Below the pieces are notes generated by a model, which searched no databases, had not been told where the DNA came from, and saw only the letters and a program-made list of their open reading frames with translations. Below, in pieces: positions 22,482-25,115 of a stretch of 25,115 bases of DNA. Position numbers and translations under genes: made by a program. This DNA comes from a virus. The stretch spans positions 1-25,115 of the IMG/VR virus record IMGVR_UViG_3300035661_003225; one strand, written 5' to 3'. Each line of letters starts with the position of its first letter. Position 1 is the stretch's first letter.

Positions 22482-22703
22482 ATGACGTTACAATATTTGG
22501 GAAGCAATAATTACAAGGTTTTCTTAAATCATCAGGAACCAATCATCATGACTCAGGAAGATCTGCTTGAATTAAATAATGATATTATGAATATATTTCT
22601 TAATAAAAAATATTCAAGTATCTATAGAGGCATAATGTCAAAAAGTTTTAATGAAGAACATCTAAATCTAACAACTAATAAAATGGTATTTGCAGAAGAA
22701 TAA
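22482..22703 (+). CDS. Small protein of unknown function
   Basis: Seventy-three residues. AAGGAAATTA precedes the ATG, eight bases after the previous stop. The first part forms two short strands (LQYLGSNNYKVFLN), then helices. Member of a close-packed operon. Confidence 0.72.
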   Translation: MTLQYLGSNNYKVFLNHQEPIIMTQEDLLELNNDIMNIFLNKKYSSIYRGIMSKSFNEEHLNLTTNKMVFAEE

Positions 22704-22707
22704 GATT

Positions 22708-22905
22708 ATGAAACCACAAGAATTAATTGAACATCTTAATAAATGTATGAAGAATGATACGGGTATTGATGACGATTATTCTGTAGATATTAGATTATAT
22801 CTACAGATGTTTGAATATGAAAATGATGCATATAATGAATTGTATTCAAGAATAAAACAAAAACAAAGATGGAAGGAAGAATATGAGAAGATTAAAAGTA
22901 ATTAA
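22708..22905 (+). CDS. Small helical protein of unknown function
   Basis: Sixty-five residues from ATG 22708; an in-frame TTG-type start at 22690 would overlap the previous gene. Charged, with DDDYSVDIRLYLQMFEYEND. It overlaps the next gene by 23 bases. Confidence 0.68.
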   Translation: MKPQELIEHLNKCMKNDTGIDDDYSVDIRLYLQMFEYENDAYNELYSRIKQKQRWKEEYEKIKSN

Positions 22906-23110
22906 ACAAACAATGGAATGGTATGATATACCTGATGATGTAGTTCTTGATATGGAAAAACTTACAAAAGATTACCATTCTAAAATATCAAATCTAATAT
23001 CAATCAATATTATATCTGATGATAAAATAGATGAGGAATTCACACCAAGTGATATTACAGAAATGAAGGAAGATGAATGTTCAGAAAAATTATTACCACA
23101 ATCGGAATAA
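22883..23110 (+). CDS. Small acidic protein of unknown function
   Basis: Seventy-five residues. AAGGAAGAAT precedes the ATG. Basic at the start and very acidic at the end. Its last 34 bases are also the start of the lipoprotein at 23077-23235 in another frame. Confidence 0.68.
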   Translation: MRRLKVIKQTMEWYDIPDDVVLDMEKLTKDYHSKISNLISINIISDDKIDEEFTPSDITEMKEDECSEKLLPQSE

Positions 23111-23235
23111 TATTGATGTTTAGTGGATGTACTGCATATTACGACCCATATCCATATGATAATTATCACCCATACTACAGACAACATTATTATCAGCATC
23201 ATTATTATCAACATACACAAATCTACTATAGATAA
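23077..23235 (+). CDS. Tyr/His-rich small lipoprotein
   Basis: Fifty-two residues starting at ATG 23077, six bases behind AAGGAAG. Residues 1-18 are a lipoprotein signal (FRKIITTIGIILMFSGC) with Cys18. The mature part consists largely of Tyr, His, Gln and Pro, for example YYDPYPYDNYHPYY then HYYQHHYYQH. It would be anchored in the outer membrane or the periplasmic face of the inner membrane. It could bind metal through its histidines, block superinfection or act with other envelope proteins; none is shown. It overlaps the preceding gene and is easily overlooked because of its size. Confidence 0.75.
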   Translation: MFRKIITTIGIILMFSGCTAYYDPYPYDNYHPYYRQHYYQHHYYQHTQIYYR

Positions 23236-23246
23236 TTAATCTTATT

Positions 23247-23267
23247 TTAAGTTTATTATGATATAAT
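23247..23267 (+). promoter_or_regulatory. Promoter of the 37-residue protein gene
   Basis: TTAAG (23247-23251) and TATAAT (23262-23267), ten bases apart. The leader down to AAGAAGGA is nearly identical to that of the AAA ATPase gene at 8615-8649. Confidence 0.8.
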
Positions 23268-23301
23268 TATTGTAACAAACGAATGAAAGAAGGAATTTCA
23301 A

Positions 23302-23415
23302 ATGAGAGATTTAAATATTTTAAAAAGTCATAGAGGTGAGATCCGTATGAATACGAGATCTATAAGAGATAAATCAAAATACACACGTAAATTAAAACAC
23401 AAAGAAGGATTTTAA
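23302..23415 (+). CDS. 37-residue basic protein
   Basis: Starts with ATG after AAGAAGGAATTTCAA, under a strong promoter, and ends in TAATG coupled to the next gene. About a third of the residues are Arg or Lys (for example RSIRDKSKYTRKLKHKE), suggesting nucleic-acid or host-protein binding. Function unknown. Confidence 0.68.
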   Translation: MRDLNILKSHRGEIRMNTRSIRDKSKYTRKLKHKEGF

Positions 23416-23639
23416 TGGATTTCAAACAATATGAATCATTTGCAAAGCAATGGTTAAAACAAGATTTCAATTTAAAAGGAAAGATTGATGGTGATACATT
23501 AATCATTCAAGGTGAGTATTCAGAGTTTATTGATGAATTCTGTGAGGAAAACGGTATCACTTATGAAGAAAGTATCGGTGATATGATTTTAATCGATTTA
23601 TCAGAAGACGATGAGTTTTGGGAAGATTTTTTATCTTGA
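23415..23639 (+). CDS. Small acidic protein of unknown function
   Basis: Seventy-four residues with a very acidic C-terminus (DLSEDDEFWEDFLS). It starts on the ATG of a TAATG stop-start overlap. The contrast with the very basic 37-residue protein before it suggests the two might bind each other. The acidic character could also mimic DNA, as in phage anti-restriction proteins; that is only a thought. Confidence 0.7.
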   Translation: MDFKQYESFAKQWLKQDFNLKGKIDGDTLIIQGEYSEFIDEFCEENGITYEESIGDMILIDLSEDDEFWEDFLS

Positions 23640-23893
23640 AAACATTGTTAAAATTGAGTTTTCTTGTAGTTATTATTGCTGGTTTAACTGGTTGTACTTC
23701 TCCACAAGATGCTGAAAAAGCGTTAAAAGCAGAAGGTATGACAAACATTCAAATGAATGGATATTCATGGTTTGCATGTTCAAAAGATGATTTTTATCAT
23801 ACTGGGTTTACAGCAACAAATTTCTTAGGAAAACCTGTCGAAGGTACTGTATGCTCTGGGTTGTTATTTAAAGGCTCTACAATTCGTTATTAA
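23636..23893 (+). CDS. Small lipoprotein of a common phage/plasmid family
   Basis: Eighty-five residues from TTG 23636, overlapping the previous stop, with GGGAAG 12 bases upstream; TTG 23618 is an alternative. Signal peptide with lipobox LTGC (Cys19). Mature part: DAEKALKAEGMTNIQMNGYSWFACSKDD, then GKPVEGTVCSGLLFKGSTIRY. This pattern (GYS-F/W-x-C-S-K-D-D and C-x-G-x-x-F-KGSTIR) is one I recall from many small exported proteins of phages and plasmids, with no known role. The two cysteines could form a disulphide. Confidence 0.75.
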   Translation: MKTLLKLSFLVVIIAGLTGCTSPQDAEKALKAEGMTNIQMNGYSWFACSKDDFYHTGFTATNFLGKPVEGTVCSGLLFKGSTIRY

Positions 23894-23929
23894 TCCATTT
23901 TTAAGGATAATAAATTTAAAGGAATACTT

Positions 23930-24442
23930 ATGGAAATATTCACAACATTATGGGAAAGTCCACAAAAGAATAGGATGGGTGAACCATTCTTGTCAGTAAA
24001 ATCGTGGGACAATCGATATTATTTTTCAGAACGTGCAGGAATTGATTCTATTGCATTTGTATTGTATGATCAAAGAACAAATAAGTACGGATTGGTTCGT
24101 GAATTTAAATGTCCTATTAATGAATTTCGTGCAACAGCATTTGGTGGTTCATTAGATTCAGATGAATATATGTTGGACATTGTTATTTCTGAATGTCGTG
24201 AAGAAGCAGGATTTGTAGTAAATAAAGAAGATATTCACCCATTAGGTAAAGTGCTTGTAAGTACTCAATCAAATCAACATTGTTATCTGTATATGGTAGA
24301 AGTTGATATTCGTAAACAAATTGAACCACAGCCTGAAAACGATTTGGAATCACTAGCAACTGTTGAGTGGTTTTCTAAGAATGAGGTAAATCAATTAGAA
24401 GATTGGAAGGCAATAACTATTATTGTTAAATCATATCTATAA
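23930..24442 (+). CDS. Nudix hydrolase
   Basis: A 170-residue protein with the Nudix box G73-x5-E79-x7-S87-E-C-R-E-E-A-G-F, which keeps the metal-binding glutamates (E88, E91, E92) but has Ser at the usual Arg position. Nudix enzymes hydrolyse nucleoside diphosphates linked to another group, such as dNTPs, ADP-ribose, NAD or NADH. Substrate is not evident. AAAGG precedes the ATG. In the 7-deazaguanine setting it could clean modified or unmodified nucleotide pools; that is speculation. Confidence 0.85.
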   Translation: MEIFTTLWESPQKNRMGEPFLSVKSWDNRYYFSERAGIDSIAFVLYDQRTNKYGLVREFKCPINEFRATAFGGSLDSDEYMLDIVISECREEAGFVVNKEDIHPLGKVLVSTQSNQHCYLYMVEVDIRKQIEPQPENDLESLATVEWFSKNEVNQLEDWKAITIIVKSYL

Positions 24443-24449
24443 TATTATT

Positions 24450-24470
24450 TTAAGGTTAATATGATATAAT
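24450..24470 (+). promoter_or_regulatory. Promoter of the solo HD gene
   Basis: TTAAG (24450-24454) and TATGATATAAT ending at 24470, ten bases between the elements. Confidence 0.8.
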
Positions 24471-24492
24471 TATTGTATAAAAAGGAAACATT

Positions 24493-24945
24493 ATGAACAA
24501 AATTTTATCAAAACCATTTTTAACCTCATTATTCATTAAACAAAACAGATGGCATAAACATAGCGTTTTAGGGCACACATTAAGTGTTACTTTTCACGCA
24601 ATTAAATCAGGTCAATTTCGTTTTATTGTTCCTGCATTACTTCATGATATTGGTAAACCTTTTGTTGCACATCAACGTAATCCAAAAGATGTTGTATCTG
24701 GAACTTATAGTTTTACAAATCATGAGGAAATGAGTTGGCACATTATTAAAAATTGTCCTTTTATTTCTGATTGGACAAAAGATATTATTCGTCACCATTA
24801 CCTATTACGTGATATGTATCTAAGTGAACAAAAAGGACTTGTTGCTCGTGGACGTCGTGTAACTAGACGTTGGGAGAAACTTACACCTGAATTGAAAAAG
24901 GATCTCGAAATTTTCTTAGCAATTGATGATGCAGGGAAAAAATAA
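24493..24945 (+). CDS. Solo HD-domain phosphohydrolase
   Basis: A 150-residue protein consisting of an HD domain only: H28 in GHTLSV, LLHDIGKPF (His-Asp near 51-52), TNHEEMSW and RHHYL. The core LLHDxGKP-(x)n-NHE is shared with the HD half of HD-Pnk at 7076-8164, so it may be a paralogue and may also act on 2',3'-cyclic or 3'-phosphate RNA ends. Other HD enzymes hydrolyse dNTPs or cyclic dinucleotides. It is short for a dNTPase. AAAAAGGAAAC precedes the ATG. Confidence 0.82.
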   Translation: MNKILSKPFLTSLFIKQNRWHKHSVLGHTLSVTFHAIKSGQFRFIVPALLHDIGKPFVAHQRNPKDVVSGTYSFTNHEEMSWHIIKNCPFISDWTKDIIRHHYLLRDMYLSEQKGLVARGRRVTRRWEKLTPELKKDLEIFLAIDDAGKK

Positions 24946-24999
24946 ATACTTTATAAAACACAAGAGAATTATTATTATTAATGATAATTGAGGAAACAC

Positions 25000-25115
25000 A
25001 TGAAATTTAAAAATTTATTATTAAACGAGATATTAATTACAGTTGGTGCTAAACCTTATCCACTTTCAGGAAACGTTGTTATACTTGCAGGTGGTGCAGG
25101 TTCAGGTAAAGGATT
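25000..25115 (+). CDS. P-loop NTPase, 3'-truncated
   Basis: ATG 25000 follows GAGGAAACAC. The 38 visible residues include VVILAGGAGSGKG, a Walker A motif, near residue 27-38; the window ends inside it. Possible families are kinases, including zeta-toxin-like or nucleotide kinases. Following a solo HD protein, it repeats the HD-then-P-loop order of HD-Pnk, but as separate genes; too little is visible to say more. Confidence 0.75.
   Translation, partial: MKFKNLLLNEILITVGAKPYPLSGNVVILAGGAGSGKG

Overview
The window is a stretch of a large, AT-rich, T4-like lytic phage genome. Evidence for a phage is a replication and recombination gene set (DnaB/gp41-type helicase, a type II topoisomerase large subunit with gp39-like architecture, a probable gp62-like clamp-loader subunit), a T4 Rnl1-type RNA ligase, an HD-Pnk end-healing enzyme, two free-standing homing-type endonucleases (GIY-YIG and HNH), a holin/spanin lysis cassette and many small tightly packed ORFs. 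Promoters repeat one pattern, TTAAG-N10/11-TATAAT, usually with TATGATATAAT at the -10. This resembles the host sigma70 promoters of Campylobacterota. Together with the base composition and a 7-deazaguanine DNA-modification locus like those known in Campylobacter phages, it suggests a phage of a campylobacterotal host. That host assignment is inference.

Layout. 3-551: the end of a gene entering from the left. 552-1271: a gene-free 720-bp region with three strongly structured RNA candidates, two of them long hairpins with 24-bp and 20-bp closing stems, served by three promoters. The last promoter drives an Rnl1-type RNA ligase (1272-2471). 2497-5516: two paralogous-tailed proteins flank a small unknown gene and a secreted L,D-transpeptidase. 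5667-10121: a small unknown gene, a GIY-YIG endonuclease, HD-Pnk, a small unknown gene, an AAA ATPase and an HNH endonuclease. 10283-14540: QueE, a DpdA-like transglycosylase, FolE, a phosphoribosyltransferase, a gp62-like protein and a small unknown gene. 14582-17336: a DHH phosphoesterase, the helicase and a small unknown gene. 17351-18303 on the minus strand: o-spanin, i-spanin and holin, ended by a shared terminator. 18334-20365: three tandem promoter repeats, then the topoisomerase. 20367-25115: a block of small genes including two or three lipoproteins, a Cys-motif protein, a Nudix hydrolase, a solo HD hydrolase and the start of a P-loop protein.

How the genes may work together. RNA ligase plus HD-Pnk is a complete heal-and-seal RNA repair kit, and the solo HD protein may add a second end-processing activity. 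FolE and QueE supply 7-deazaguanine precursors and DpdA would exchange them into DNA to evade restriction. QueD and QueC are not in the window and must come from elsewhere in the phage or from the host. Helicase, clamp-loader subunit and topoisomerase belong to replication. The lysis cassette is placed on the opposite strand and has its own termination signal.

The most interesting signals are the structured RNA cluster next to the RNA ligase, sharing an almost identical promoter-leader with it; Fur-box-like palindromes at the queE, folE and helicase promoters; and the C-terminal module attached to two unrelated N-terminal regions.
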